Below are positions 22,801-34,064 of a stretch of DNA of 64,000 nucleotides, piece after piece; position 1 is the first letter of the stretch; the number at the start of each line of letters is the position of its first letter. A model generated the notes under the pieces. The model was given only the letters and a program-made list of their open reading frames with translations, did not search any database and had not been told where the DNA came from. The stretch comes from Rhodosporidiobolus odoratus (Eukaryota > Basidiomycota > Microbotryomycetes > Sporidiobolales > Sporidiobolaceae), in the NCBI GenBank assembly GCA_034387635.1, contig JAOANU010000012.1, positions 124,001 through 188,000 on the forward strand, written 5' to 3'. Made by a program: the position numbers and the translations under genes.

Positions 22801-23056
22801 GGGTGCGTCCGAGGCTCTTGGCGACGAGTTTCTTCTTCTCCCTGCCGGTGAGGTAGAGCATACCGTTTGGTTTGGCGATACCTGGCGAGGCGGACGGAGA
22901 GGCGGCTGCGGCGCTGCTAGCAGCAACGCTGGCGGCAGAAGAAGGACCGGGACCTGCAACGGCACCGCTCGATGTTGTGGCTGGAGACGCCATGGTGGTT
23001 CGGTAATTCAGGCTGGTGTCGATGGCGAGCTCATCTTGTTGCGTGTCGATCTGCAT
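19827..23056 (-). CDS. Clr2-type transcriptional silencing protein, copy A
   Basis: TGA at 19827-19829. The first in-frame ATG after an upstream stop is at 23054-23056 (MQIDTQQDELAID); a further 5' exon is possible. Domains in order are an N-terminal Clr2 region (YWILEDLPEHYLFTVHQS, RTDVYIFG), then FRTANEISPHIYWLMVHG and a C-x-C-x2-C cluster (KCACKYCTKK). A basic linker contains KKRRSS and KKQR. Next is a domain with DDLVWAELPEP and ITHWPGIVVSR, and then a C-terminal helical region (RQLRSWAFQCLHWGAERIW). Known role: Clr2 is a subunit of the S. pombe SHREC histone-deacetylase/remodeller complex that silences heterochromatin. The same domain order and the C-x-C-x2-C cluster recur in the gene at 55648-58633. 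The C-terminal low-complexity stretch is N/G-rich. Confidence 0.82.
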
Positions 23057-23515
23057 GGGCGAAGCGAGGTCGCCGTCGGGGTCGGAAAGGAAGAGGCGAG
23101 CCGTGTTGAGAGGGGAAAGTATCGATGAGTCGGTGGACGCGTTGATGGTCACTTCGAGGGTGCTGGCTATCTGCTGCTCGAGCTACTGAGCCGTACGACG
23201 CCTGTGAAAGAACAGGGTGGTCGAGGTCGAGGCGGGTTGCGAAGAAGGTAAGTTGGCTTCTGTAGGACTCTGTCGGAGGGCAGAGGCAGTACAGTAATAG
23301 ATATGGGGCTCGCTGGGTCGACTGCAACCCACTGCGGGTCACCAGAGCTATGCGGAAGTCGAAAAAAAGTTGCCAAGGTGAACCTACATTAGCATTACAC
23401 TTCCTGAAGCTGCAGTACATAGCAATCTTGTTGTAATCTCCTCACAACTCCTCTCTCTTCGCCACTGTCTTCTCCCGCCCTCGCCTCGCTAGCTATTCCT
23501 ATCACACAGCAAGCC
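23057..23515. promoter_or_regulatory. Divergent intergenic promoter region, Clr2 copy A / ZC3H3-type gene
   Basis: This 459-bp stretch separates two divergent starts, so both promoters must lie here. Part of it may belong to a 5' exon of the Clr2 gene, because its upstream frame stays open to a TAG near 23186. No clear TATA element is seen. Confidence 0.45.
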
Positions 23516-25812
23516 ATGTCAGAGGACGCTGCCGTCCTCGCCGAGATCGCTCGCCTGTCCAGTAAGTCCACTGGCTGCTGCCTCCCCTCCCCTCCCGTCC
23601 CCTCCCGTCCTGTCAAGACTGACCCGTCCTGCTGTCCCTGTCTCGCGCAGGCGCCATTCAGCACCACAAAACAGCGCCCACACTTTACCACAACCGTCGA
23701 GGACGCGGACGAGGGCGCGGCAGAGGCGCATCCTCTGCTCATCATTCAAGCGGTCAACATCGAAACAAGACCTGGACTGCTCCCGGGGTCGCTCCCTTAG
23801 CCGTTCCCACCTCCGTCAAAGGCTCAAGAAGCGGCACCACCACTCCGGTAGACAGCAGGCCTACCACGCCGTTTGATTCGAATGCTGCCGCAACGCACCT
23901 TCCGAACGTACCGGCTCCGGCACACGCGGCTGGAGGGACGACTCCCGTGAGAAATAAGATGGGAGGTTTGCGTGTAGACGCAGACGCAGGGCAGAAGAAG
24001 AGAGAGGTGGTCATTGACGGAGTCGTGTTCGAGGCGGATGCAAGGGGGAACAAGCTAGTTCGAAAACCTGGTGCGCCCGTCTTCCTATCCCCCCTCATCT
24101 CTGCCAGGACAGCTCTGATCGTCCAAGTCTGTTCAGATGCCGATCCTTTCTCAGCTTCGGATCCTTCGTCCTCGTCTATTGCCGCACCTGGGCCTTCTTC
24201 GCCTTCTCTCTCCACCCCACGCCGGACCTCCCATCTCGGCACGACCTACATCCGTACCAAGAACGGCAACCTCGTCTCCCTCGCCTTCGCGCGCAAACGG
24301 AAAGAGCAGACCGAAGCGAGGAAGCAGGTCGAGGAAGAGATGAAGGCCAAGGGGGAGAGGTTGGATCGGCTGGTCGGGATTGTCAAGGGAGTTCAGGGGG
24401 CGAGGAACGCCGGGAGAGGTGGAAGAGGCAGGGGAAGGGGGAGAGGGTGCGTCAAGCTGAAGAGGTCTGGGAGGACGACGCTTGCTGAACGGCTCCCGCC
24501 CTACTTTTTTTCCCCCTCGCATTGCGCTTTTCGCCGGTCCTTCTCTTTCCTTTGTACTTTGTTTCCCTTCTTTACCGCAGCGGATTTTCCAGCGCCCCTG
24601 GACGCGTCAAGCCCGCCAAACCCAAGTCTGACAAGCCTTGCAGGTTCTTCCAGCGAACCGGTACTTTTCTCCCTCCTTTTTCTCTTCATTCCGTTTCTTC
24701 CGTCCTAGCACAACACCGAGACCTGCGCTGTGGCCTACGCTCGTCGAGTATCGATCTAGCCCCTAACTAACCCCTGCCATTACGGCCGCCCGCTGCTGCC
24801 TCCCTTTCTTCCACGGCTCCGCCTCGCCCCCCATGAAGGCCAATGCACCCGCGCGCACACCTGCCCTTACGTCCACGACTCTTCCCACATCGCCATCTGC
24901 CCTCTCTTCCTCCGCTCCTCCTGCCCTCGCCCCGCCTCCTCCTGCCCCCTCTCCCACACCCCCAACGCGCACCGCTCCCCTCACTGCCAACACTTCCCCT
25001 CCTGCACTCGTCCCAACTGCCTGTACGCCCACGTACAAGTCTCGAGCGACGCAAGCGTGTGTAGGGAATTTGTCGAGTATGGGTATTGTGCGAAGGGGGA
25101 GGAATGTGGCATGAGGCATGTTAGGGAATGTTGGAGGTTTTCGGAGACTGGGAAATGTGAAGTCAAGGGGTGTCGAGAACCGCATGTTCTGAGGAGGGTG
25201 CATAATGCGGGAGAGGATGTTGGGGAGGAGGACGAAGACACCTCGAACTCGGATGACGACGAAGATGAACACGAGGGGGACGTTCTCGAGAATGAAGGGG
25301 CGGTCCTCGGCGCTTCTGGGGCTGCGTCAGCGTCGGCGGCGGATGATGCGGCAGGCTCGAAGCGCAAGAGGAGGGAGTCGAGCGATGCCACTCTTCCTGC
25401 CGGGATTTCGGGTGCGGCAGGTCGACGACTCAAGAAGCTCAAATCGCAGAAGACGCAGCAGCAGCACAAGGAGGGAGGGTTTACTCAGCAGCAGGACTTT
25501 GTCGAGTTCTTGCTTCCCGTTTCCGACGACGAAGGCGAGGACGAAGAGGAGGAGGAGGAAGAAGAAGAAGAAGAAGATGGCATGAGCGTGGAGGATGATG
25601 AGGATCTTGCCAGCGATGACGGCGGAGCACAAGAAGCCAAGGGGATCGAGAAGCGACCCGACCCTGACCTTCTCGAGCAGGTTCATCTCGCCAAGAAGGA
25701 TCCACCTGCCAATTCCGCCTACGCTGCCATGGCTGAAGACGACGAGCTCGACTATGGACTCAGCGATGACGAGGCGGATGCGGTACAGATCGAGGCGCTC
25801 TTGCGACGCTAG
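23516..25812 (+). CDS. ZC3H3-type nuclear protein with five CCCH zinc fingers
   Basis: ATG at 23516, TAG at 25810-25812. The start MSEDAAVLAEIARLS is followed by an intron and a GR-repeat (RGRGRGRG), and a second GRG stretch lies near 24415. Splicing from 24660 to about 24837 joins KPCRFFQRT to GQCTRAHTCPYVH. The fingers are CRFF...C...CPYVH, CPLFLRSSC...CPLSH, CQHF-PSC...CLYAH, CREFVEYGYC...CGMRH and CWRFSETGKC...CREPH. Five consecutive CCCH fingers in this arrangement are typical of the ZC3H3/Smicl family, which acts with the poly(A) machinery and in mRNA export. The C-terminal third is acidic (about 25200-25800), with a run of Glu near 25545-25580 and a KKLKSQK nuclear-type basic patch. 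Confidence 0.8.
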
Positions 25813-26083
25813 ACCGTCGACTCGACGTTTCCGTTCTTTCCTTCTTTTCTTCCGTCGAGCCTCTTCTGTTGTTGTTGCCATCCCGATGCGCCGACTCGTT
25901 GCAATGCTCGAAGAAAGAAATGCAAAGCCGCGCCCTAGTATGCCTCGAAATACTCGTCACAGAAGTTAGAACAGATGGGAAGAACGGAAAGATGCGTTCA
26001 GAGAGTTGCGTTTGATGTCAGTACAAGTGCTAAACAGTATCTACAGCAAACAACCCGATCCCGATTCCCTTCTCTCTTCCTGC

Positions 26084-27751
26084 TCACACCTGGTTAGGCT
26101 CACTCTTCCAATGAAGCAACACCTTCTTCCCCCTCCCCTCCTCAATCCTCTTCATCACCTTAGACAACTGACCCCTCACTTCCTCATCCGTCCCATCAAG
26201 CTCGACAACCTCCGTCTCAGGTTCTTTCAGCTTGCCTTCGCTGACAAATTTGGCGAGGGATTGCATCATGGATTGTCGCTCGACAGGGTGGGTTTGCACC
26301 CAGTTGGAGAGCCAAAAACCGGTACTGTGGAGGACGAGTACGTATGAATAATCAAGTCTGGGTCAGACATGTCAAGGAAAGGTACGAACGAGGTGAGCTT
26401 CTTGAAGATGAAGAGCGAAGGAGGGAGGGCGAGGGCCGTTTTGGCCATACCGCCGTACGTAACTGCAAGAGCCAGGGTGATGTCAGCGTCGGGACCGCCC
26501 TTCCGGTTAACTAGGAAGAGGACATACCGAGCTGGCCATCCAACCCAAGGCACTTGGCCATCTCAGCCGTTTCTTTTCCGCCGACACAGTTCAGTGCCAA
26601 CCGTAATTCGCCATCCTTCCCGACCAGTTCCTTGATCTTCTTCCGTACGTTGTTCTCGCGTGAGAGAAATTCGTCGTATGTCAGGACATGGTCAGCTCCG
26701 AGCGAAGTAAGTTGCGATTTGAGGTCAGAAATGGAAGGCCTGGAAGATGTCAAGGGAATCGTGTCAGTCGAGGGTGATGAAACAAGAGGATCAGGACTAT
26801 GGTTACCGGTCTCGTACCAAGTTGATAGTTACAACTCCCCATTCCTTCGCCAGCTGAATCACCGCCGTCCCGACCGCCGAATTTGCTCCGTTCTGAATCA
26901 CCCACTGCTTCTTCCCGCTCTTCTTGCTAGCCGGGTCAGCCGGGTTGAGCGGAACGAAGTCAGAAAGCATGCGCCAGGCGGTAGGGGGATTGATGGCGAG
27001 CGTGGCGGATTGACGGAGCGTCAAAGGAGTTTCGGCGGGGAGGGGGATGAGGGAGGTGAAGGGGAGGTTGGCGTGCGATTGCCATGTTCCTGAGGGGTAC
27101 TCGGAATCAGTACGCTTTCCTCGTCATTTGATCAGAAAGTCAAAGCTGCTAACCGAGTTGTGCGGCGCCCATGACAACTGCCGCGGGAAATACAAGAGGA
27201 AAAGGGTCAGTTTCTGCTCGCCTCACGAGAGGCCGGGCGAGTAAACGCACCTCTCTGGCCTACTTTGAGCTTCGTCTCGACCTCACCGTTCTCCTCGAAG
27301 CCTTGCACCGTTGCTACACCTTCGTTGCCCATAATGCTGACGGGTTCCGGGCCAATATCCTCCCTTATTTTGGGCTTGGACGGGTATACGCCCTGGATCA
27401 CATTCTACTCTCGCTTGTCATTAGCGTTGTATTCAAGCTTCGGGATGCACAAGTGAGACGAACGATATCAGCCGGATCTGCTCGCGGCAAAAGTGGGGCG
27501 TCAGCTCTGCGTCTCATAGCTAGAGAGACAGCAGAGTACGTACTGATGGCCCCTAGCTCGAACCTGACCCTGACCTCCCCCTTCTGCAGCTTCGGCAGCC
27601 TGTACCGGTGCAACTTGAGGACTTGGGCCGGGTCCCCATTCTCGCTGAAGACGACGGCGCGAGAGTTGACTGCGCCGGTAAAGCCGGCGCGAGGGGATGG
27701 GAAGGTCGAGAAGCAGCGTTTGCTGAGGGACTGAGCGGATGTGCTGAACAT
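26084..27751 (-). CDS. ETR1: Mitochondrial 2-enoyl thioester reductase (mtFAS)
   Basis: ATG at 27749-27751, TGA at 26084-26086, about seven exons. The N-terminus (MFSTSAQSLSKRCFSTF) looks like a mitochondrial presequence. Then come SRAVVFSENGDPAQVLKLHR, NVIQGVYPSKP, GNEGVATVQGF, NPPTAWRML, WVIQNGANSAVGTAVIQLAK (NADPH-binding Rossmann loop), LALNCVGGK, VTYGGMAKTALALPPSL and GFWLSNW. These match Etr1/MECR of the medium-chain reductase superfamily throughout. Known role: the last step of mitochondrial type II fatty-acid synthesis, reducing trans-2-enoyl-ACP with NADPH, needed for lipoate supply and respiration. Length fits the family. The intron before GFWLSNW uses an unusual GTTCGT donor in my reading. 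Confidence 0.93.
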
Positions 27752-28659
27752 GATAGTAGGGGTGAAGTGGGAGAGTGAGAAAGGCGAGGACTTTGTTCCC
27801 TCTGAGTGCATCGTGCTGAACAGACCATGTCCCCGTCTGCGACAGTCTCAGGCCTGCGGAGCATAGGCTGCGCCCCGTAGGAGGGTTGAAAGAGGTACAG
27901 ATTCGCATTTCCCAGTCCGACTGATTTTCTTCCTCTTTTCCTTGTTTGTGGGCGCGTGGCTCAAGTAAGGTTACTGGAGTCACGCGACCGTCGTGAAAGG
28001 CGGAAATCCCCGCTATTCGTGAAGCCGGGCATAGGAACTCCACTTCGAAGGCGCATTGAAAAGTATGCCCCTGGGGCCTACGAATCGCGGTGGTGCTGAT
28101 CTTCGAACGAGTGGACTCAGGCACGAAAATACAGAAAATTAACGTCAGCTGGCTCGTCCTCGAACGGCCTGAATGCTAGGCAAGGGCTTTCAGGCCAGAC
28201 GAACAGCAAACACCGATTCGGTCGTACACCTGTGTGGCCTACTTCAGTGTATACCTGCCTGGAAACGCTGCACATTTACGTAGGCTAGACCTAAGACCAG
28301 ATGCTGAGGCTAGGAACCGCGGACTGAAGCCTGCGCGCTCATAGCAATGACAGAAGGGTAGGTCAGGTCGTCAGGAATACACCAAACGACCTCTGAAATA
28401 CCTGTCCAGATCGAGCAATATCCGAAGCGGGATACATCAGCCCAATATGACCTCGAGGCTGACGGACCCTTGCGATGCTGTACGCGCGATTGTGTTTGGC
28501 GGAACAGCGGGAATCAGGGGACCAAAGAGGACAGAGTACGACAGTGGATTCCCAGCCACAGTACAAGGCTTAATTGAAGCGCCCAGGCTTTGCACCGAAT
28601 ATGGACCCAGCCATCGGTCAGGGATGGCCAGGTAGATTGGTATGCGGCCCAGAACAGCT
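27752..28659. other. Upstream of ETR1, up to the island; no gene seen
   Basis: This region holds the ETR1 promoter side and then about 0.6 kb of non-coding-looking sequence (frequent stops in all frames, more AT than the genes) leading into the left arm of the island. Confidence 0.5.
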
Positions 28660-29853
28660 CAAGGCGAAAGAGGTTGACCTTCTCAAGTTGGGACTCAGAG
28701 CTATCTGCGAGTCTACGCCGGTAGACTGCAGGGCATCGGGATGCAGTGGTGATATCCGATCGCTTGGATGTTTTGGACAGAAACTGTGTGCTGAAGAGGT
28801 CTGGATCCGGAAAGTTGCACTAGACATTTGCTACGAAGCCACAAAAGGTGAGAACAGCTGGCCCTGAGCCCCCGAATGGTTGACAGGCGGTACAGGATGT
28901 GCTGACATGGCATCGTGCAGACATGGGAAGAAAATACATTGGGCAGGCAAGAAGATGCACTGCTGCCTTCTTGCGAAGAAATCCTCAGCCAGCGTAAACT
29001 GCGGACAGGGCTGTTGCTGAGCCCATGATAGGCGGGCAGCGGCACAGGGCGGGTCTATAAAGCCTCCTGTCTGCGCTCAAGGGCACCTGCAAAGGAGAAG
29101 AGTAAGCTGGGCGGGCACAGAAAAATCAACCCTGCTTTCTGAGTTCAAAAAGCTTTGATTGTGAATGTTGTTTGGTAGGCAATCAAAGGGCAGCATCCCC
29201 TGTTGGATCAAGCAGTCATTGGGCCTTAAGGGTCAGTCTGAGCCAATGAAGTGGCAGAGACACACAGACTTACCTGACTGAACAGATGATCAAGCGACTG
29301 TTAACCAGCTCCCAGCAGACGAGAACTGCCTGGCCAGTGAGTACAGAGGAAGCAGAGCGCATTGGAGACCAGAGAGCAAAGGGAGGGAGGCTCGGGGCTC
29401 ACGGAATCGGCAGAATGACCACCGCAACGTGCAGCAAGTAGTAGTAACAAAAGTACTATAGATCAAAAAAGTTGCAAACGCCAGAAAAGGCGTGGTCGGT
29501 TAGTGGTTATACCGGGAGTTTACTATTCGACGGGGGGTCCCAACCAGGCTCCTGTCAGTGTGTCTTGCTCCTGCACTTTGTGCTCCAGGGTTCAAATCCC
29601 TGTCACGCCTGAATTCTTTTGCCAGTTACAGGCAAGCACCCGCCCTATTCCCCTTTCCGGCGTTGTCCACAGCCCTGCAGCTGCTTCACGGCGCCCTTCA
29701 GGCACAGCGGAGGAAAGAGTGCACTTGCTCCCTCTCTCCCCTTGTCCCACAGCCGGTAGTTCATCCTCCCCTCCTTTCTCAACTGATCTGGGGAAATGCC
29801 AGGCAGAGTTGTACGGACGGTGTACAGGGACGTAGGTGGCAACGGAGCAGTCA
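28660..29853 (+). repeat. Left arm of a roughly 1.2-kb inverted repeat
   Basis: Reverse-complementary to 48061-49262. The inner part (about 29040-29853) is nearly identical to its partner, with only scattered differences. The outer part (28660-29040) is clearly diverged but still alignable, for example CATGGGCTCAGC, CAGCTGTTCTCACC and TTGAGAAGGTC on the minus strand. The arm ends inside at GGCAACGGAGCAGTCA, after which the two sides are unrelated. It contains a tRNA-like element at 29489-29609. No target-site duplication was found at the outer ends. Confidence 0.9.
29489..29609 (+). tRNA. tRNA-like element (isotype unresolved, intron-containing or SINE head)
   Basis: Acceptor halves GGCGTGG and TCACGCC pair over seven positions with one G-U. 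A D-arm-like GGT...ACC follows an A-box-like TGGTCGGTTAGTGG. The T arm CAGGG-TTCAAAT-CCCTG is perfect and contains a B-box (GGTTCAAATCC). An anticodon stem can form between GGGAG (or GGAGT) and a downstream (G)CTCC, which leaves a long intron-like insert and a class-II-like variable hairpin (GCAC-TTT-GTGC). I could not settle the anticodon, so a tRNA pseudogene or a tRNA-derived SINE is equally possible. Confidence 0.5.
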
Positions 29854-30315
29854 GCGTCTCCGTGCCACCTTGACGGTTTCAGGCAGTCTCAGTCAGAATA
29901 TCGCGCCTGGCCAGCTTGCCTTCAGTCTGGCAGCCCCAGATCTAACACAACACCAAAGTGAAATCCCGCCTTCCTTACTGCCCCTTTGTAAGGAAACCAT
30001 ACACATCGGACGTTGCACCTACCGCTGCCAAATCCTCTTTCCTTTTTTTGAGTCAACTAGTCCGCAATTGACTGTTCCGTTCCTACAGACTATCTTCCCT
30101 CCTACTTGCGGTACGGTCAGACAGACGTGCATGGATTTCAACCTTGCGGACTTGCAGTGAACATTCCTTCCCCGCTCCTCCTTTCTCTTTAGCGCCAGTG
30201 ACCCCTTAGCTAGGCTAATCAAAGCTAACCAAACTACAAAAAGTAGTCGCTGGACCACCAGAACTGCAGGAGCGGGTGCAAACGTGAGCAGAGGTGAGAT
30301 AAATTAATTGAAGAG
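29854..30315. other. Spacer between left arm and LINE; probable LINE 3' end
   Basis: No gene seen. A T-rich run (CCTTTTTTTGAG near 30043) on the plus strand could mark the 3' tail of the minus-strand LINE, but no clean poly(A) end or target duplication is visible. Confidence 0.3.
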
Positions 30316-30960
30316 CTAGCCAGTCCTCGCTAGGTGTTTTTGCTTGTAGCAAAGTCGTTGCCTGTGACCCCAGATGCGAGCCGTGAGCTTGATCAGTTTG
30401 TGGTGCCATTTTTTCTCGAGAGCTGCCAGACGTCGCAGCGGAAGTGTGCCGGCAATGTCGGGGGGGATGGGCGGGGCAATAGCGAGGTAGTAGAGGGGAA
30501 AGTATGGGAGGGAGCCAGCAAACGCAGCGAGTTGTTGTTCTCGTTGAGAAGGCCGCACGTCTGTGTCGTTAGCTTTGCATTTGTAGGCTGCCAATGACCG
30601 CATAGTCTTGGAGCTGAGTGTGGCGGAAGCGGCAGCTCTAAGCAAAGCGTATGCTGGGCAGGAAACGAAACAGTGGGCTTCGCTTTCGGTTTCACCCGTG
30701 TTGCAGGCCGGGCAATTCTGCACCTCCTTGAAATACTTGCCGGTCCTTTCAAGTGTCGCCAGCTGGTGGCTCCGGAGCAGTAGCTGGACTTTGGCGGCAT
30801 ATGATGAGGGTGCCTTGCGGTATGGGTAATGTGTTGTTGGGAGCGCAGAGAGTGCCAGCCAGTCGAGGGTTTCTTTTGTTTTCTTCGCCGCGGGTTGATG
30901 CAGTGCTGACGCGGCTTCAAAGAACTTAGCAAAAGGGGATGCTTTTTCCTGTGCCTGCAA
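30316..30960 (-). pseudogene. LINE C-terminal region with CCHC-type zinc finger
   Basis: A 214-codon open frame. CPACNTGETESEAHCFVSCP is the C-x2-C...H-x3-C zinc-binding motif that follows RNase H in many LINE reverse transcriptases. It is preceded by SYAAKVQLLLRSHQLAT and followed by helical sequence up to WHHKLIKLTARIWGHR. It belongs to the same element as the RT and RNase H pieces. Confidence 0.7.
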
Positions 30961-31248
30961 GAGACACCGTCTTCAAGCTGGATGGCGAGGACAGGTCGCT
31001 CGCGATAGGAAGTCGGGAGGTGTTTGCCTGAGCAAAGGCGAGGGCGGACGGATCACCAAAGACAATGAACCGGGTATTATTCCGTAGTACAATAGTAGAA
31101 GTAAAGATAGCGCTAAAGAGAAAAGAAGCATGAGGGGAGAATCGCTACAGCTCAGCCGAATGTTGAGTGATCATCCATTACTCCTCCTCACAACAATTGC
31201 AGACAAGGATAAGGTACAGTCTGCGGGGCAACTAATAATCAGTATCAT

Positions 31249-31951
31249 CTAACAAAAGGACTGAGAAGAAAGACTTAGAAGCGAAGGACGAGAGGTGCGA
31301 GGACACTTCCTTGCAGCGCCGCCTGATGCCGCTTCTTTTGCCGCAGTGTCTGCGAGCTTGTTGAGTTGAGAGATTGAGTCGCTGTTCTCAGTGTGCGCTT
31401 TCACGTGCTTGATCTTCCATTTCTTTGTGCGACTTGCGAGCGAAAGAAGCCAGCGGAGCCAAGCGCGAGCAGGCATATTTGGCCGTAGATCAAGGCTTGT
31501 ACCTTTTTCCTGTAGTAGCTTGACTGTGCCAAGGTGATCGCTAAAGATCTTCGCCGTGGTATGCTTGAAGGAGCTGAGATTGAGGAGAGTACATATCAGG
31601 GCAGCGATTTCACATTCATGGCTGGTTACCGATGACGGCAGCGCAATGTGTGCGACCGAATTATCATTGCGTACGATAAGCAGCACCATTCAGTTTAGTT
31701 CCCGATGCGGGCAGCGGGAAGGAGGAGCCATCAGTTGCCCAAGTCGTGGCTGAGATCAAGGGGGGGGGGGGGAGAACTGATTGAAGGAACATAAGTAGCG
31801 ACGCTCCAACCGCCTTCTGACGACGCCACGGTGATAGGAGGAAGCCGCTAGTGTGGACAGCCAGGTCAAAGCGGAGTGACTGTAGCCAAAGAAGGAGAGC
31901 TGGAGACTTATCGAGGAGGTTGTTCTGCAAAGACAAGCTGCCCATTGACAA
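31249..31951 (-). pseudogene. LINE RNase H domain (frameshifted)
   Basis: The upstream part ends TTWATDGSSFPLPASG. The downstream part, in an overlapping frame (31249-31689), has HECEIAALICTLLNL, AKIFSDHLGTVKLL, WKIKHVKAHTENSD and LNKLADTAAKEAAS. All four RNase H carboxylates (TDGS, ECE, FSDH, LADTAAK) are visible, but not in one frame, and the segment directly upstream carries the 13-G run. Confidence 0.75.
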
Positions 31952-32170
31952 GCCTTACGTTTCAGCAGTGATGTGGAAGAGCTGATCAGTGCCTTTGCGA
32001 CTGAGTGCCTGTGCATCTTTGTAGGCCTGCTGAGGCGCGCCAAGCTGCTTGCAGACATGGATGAGGCTGACCTTCCCAACTTGGGTACTGTGTTGCTTGC
32101 TGGGGACAATGGCACACTCAGGTAGCAGGGAAAGATAGAAGGATGCAGTGATCCAAGCATCAGTAGCCGG

Positions 32171-33432
32171 CTATTGAACGATAGCGCCTTCTTGGGACCA
32201 GCAGCAAGGGGGGTACGAGCAGTTTCCTGATGAGCCGCATTGCCATTCAGCTAGGGTGAGTCGGGCAGCGGTGGCAAGCGCGGGTATTTTGCTGTTCAGG
32301 TCAGGAGACCGGCCTGAAAGCGAAAGTGCACCGCTTATGCGCCAAATTGAGGTCAAGCCCAGGCCAAATTTATCGACTGGATAGAAAAGCACGAAGGTCG
32401 GGGCTTGTAGAGGCCATTCGAAGTATCTCGCTACGAGTGCAGCTACGGAATTGTCTAGCTCGTGCGCCTGCGCTGGTTTGACCGGGCAAAGAGCCAGTTT
32501 AGGCCGCAAGGTGCTGATGATTCTCTGTTCGATAAAAGTGGTTACCGCGGTCAGGGGCAACCTCTGTGATGGAGTGCGTGGAATGACAGTCAGCTTGATG
32601 AAAGGGAGCAGCTTGTCAAAGCGTGCTGTGGGGTCATTGATCTCTGTGCGGAGGAAAGAATAGGATCCGATGGGAATGGTTTGAAGACCGGATGGAAGGA
32701 GGACTTGCCATTCCGTCAGAGCTTCTGTTGGTCGAGGCCCTAGGATTGACATTCCGTCAGAGCTTCTGTTGGTCGAGGCCCTAGGATTGACAGCTTCGTT
32801 TTGGCCGTCCAGCTGGTCTTGGCACCGTAGGCTTCTTGGTACTGCTCGCACATGTAAGTCATTGTTGCAAGAGAGGAAAGTGACGTTGCAAAAAGTCTAG
32901 TATCGTCCATGGCACTGAGTAAGCGGATCCGGCACGGCTGTCGGTCAATAGCAGTGTGTGGTTTGAACGCCGCACCGTGTTTTGACTGCAAGATCAGCGA
33001 GTCTGGAATGGTTGCGTTGTCAAGCCAGTAGGAGCACATTGCCATGCCAAAGGCAAAGCGGAAAGGGTTGGTATTGTCACCTTGCTTCATCAGTCCATCA
33101 ACCACAAAGGCTTCAGTCAGACCATAAGGGGTCTTGACCATGAATTCGTTTGCAGCGAGGCGAGTGTTATCAAAAGCAGCGACAGAAGAGGGAAAGCCGA
33201 AGTAGTTGTAGGCGTCGTAGCCTGCTTGGGGATGGAAGATGTCGAATCCTTGAAACTGGACACGCACAAGGGAGTACACTGTTTTGCCGTGGCGATTAGC
33301 ATAGGATTCGATCAAAGCGAGGAAAGAGGTGAGATCTCGGGCTTGCACTCCTGGCTGAGTAGCGATCTGAGAAAGGGGGATCAGTGTATGCTTAGCTGAG
33401 TACGACTGGACCTTCTGCGTAAAGAACAACAA
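32171..33432 (-). pseudogene. LINE reverse transcriptase domain (frameshifted)
   Basis: The upstream frame (32740-33432) reads LVRVQFQGFDIFHP, YNYFGFPSSV, LMKQGDNTNPFRFAFGMAM and LSAMDDTRLFATSLSSL. These correspond to the RT palm Asp (D-x-F), the QG(D)-x-x-x-PF block and the xxDD motif. The reading continues in another frame (32171-32851: DKLLPFIKLTVIPRTPSQRL, YFEWPLQAPTFVLFYPVDKF). The frame change falls at the 41-bp tandem duplication encoding SILGPRPTEALTE twice, so this copy is probably dead. Confidence 0.75.
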
Positions 33433-33600
33433 AGCAGTGGAGTACAGAAAGCAGGAGAAAACAATGCCGCGCTAATTGAGAAGGTCACTAGAGAGGCCGC
33501 GGTTCTTGAACAGCAACATGATGTAATTCTTGCGCAGTCCTTGGAAATAGTTGTTCTCCAGCGTATAATTAAGGAGATGGACGACAACTTGTAACGCTTC

Positions 33601-33847
<247 letters not shown>

Positions 33848-34064
33848 AGGTCTCGTCTTGGCCTGCGGGAACTCTGGTAGTGCCCCTGTAATGGGATTCA
33901 CGGTTTGCCGGCTTTCACTTGAACTGGACAATGCATTCAACCCGCCGCTAGCCCCACAACAAAGATCATCACACGTGAATAACATCGGTGCGCTGTATGC
34001 GGGGAAGCAACACATGGACGTACAGACAATTGCAAAGCAGAGCAATCTCGAGTACATACACCCC

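Larger units (their letters stand above)
30316..33478 (-). mobile_element. Decayed non-LTR (LINE) retrotransposon, 5'-truncated
   Basis: On the minus strand, domains appear in the order RT, RNase H, C-terminal zinc finger, as in LINEs of the Tad1/I type. They are split over several frames, and no apurinic endonuclease domain is found upstream. The 5' side stops near 33.48 kb, shortly before the CT microsatellite. A 41-bp tandem duplication (32709-32790) and a 13-G run (31760-31772) coincide with frame changes. Classification to clade is inference. Confidence 0.8.

Noticed and set aside
28713..29045. Peptide-like similarity between ORFs in the outer parts of both arms
   Set aside because: Similarity is explained by DNA homology of the arms; there are indels out of frame and no domain.
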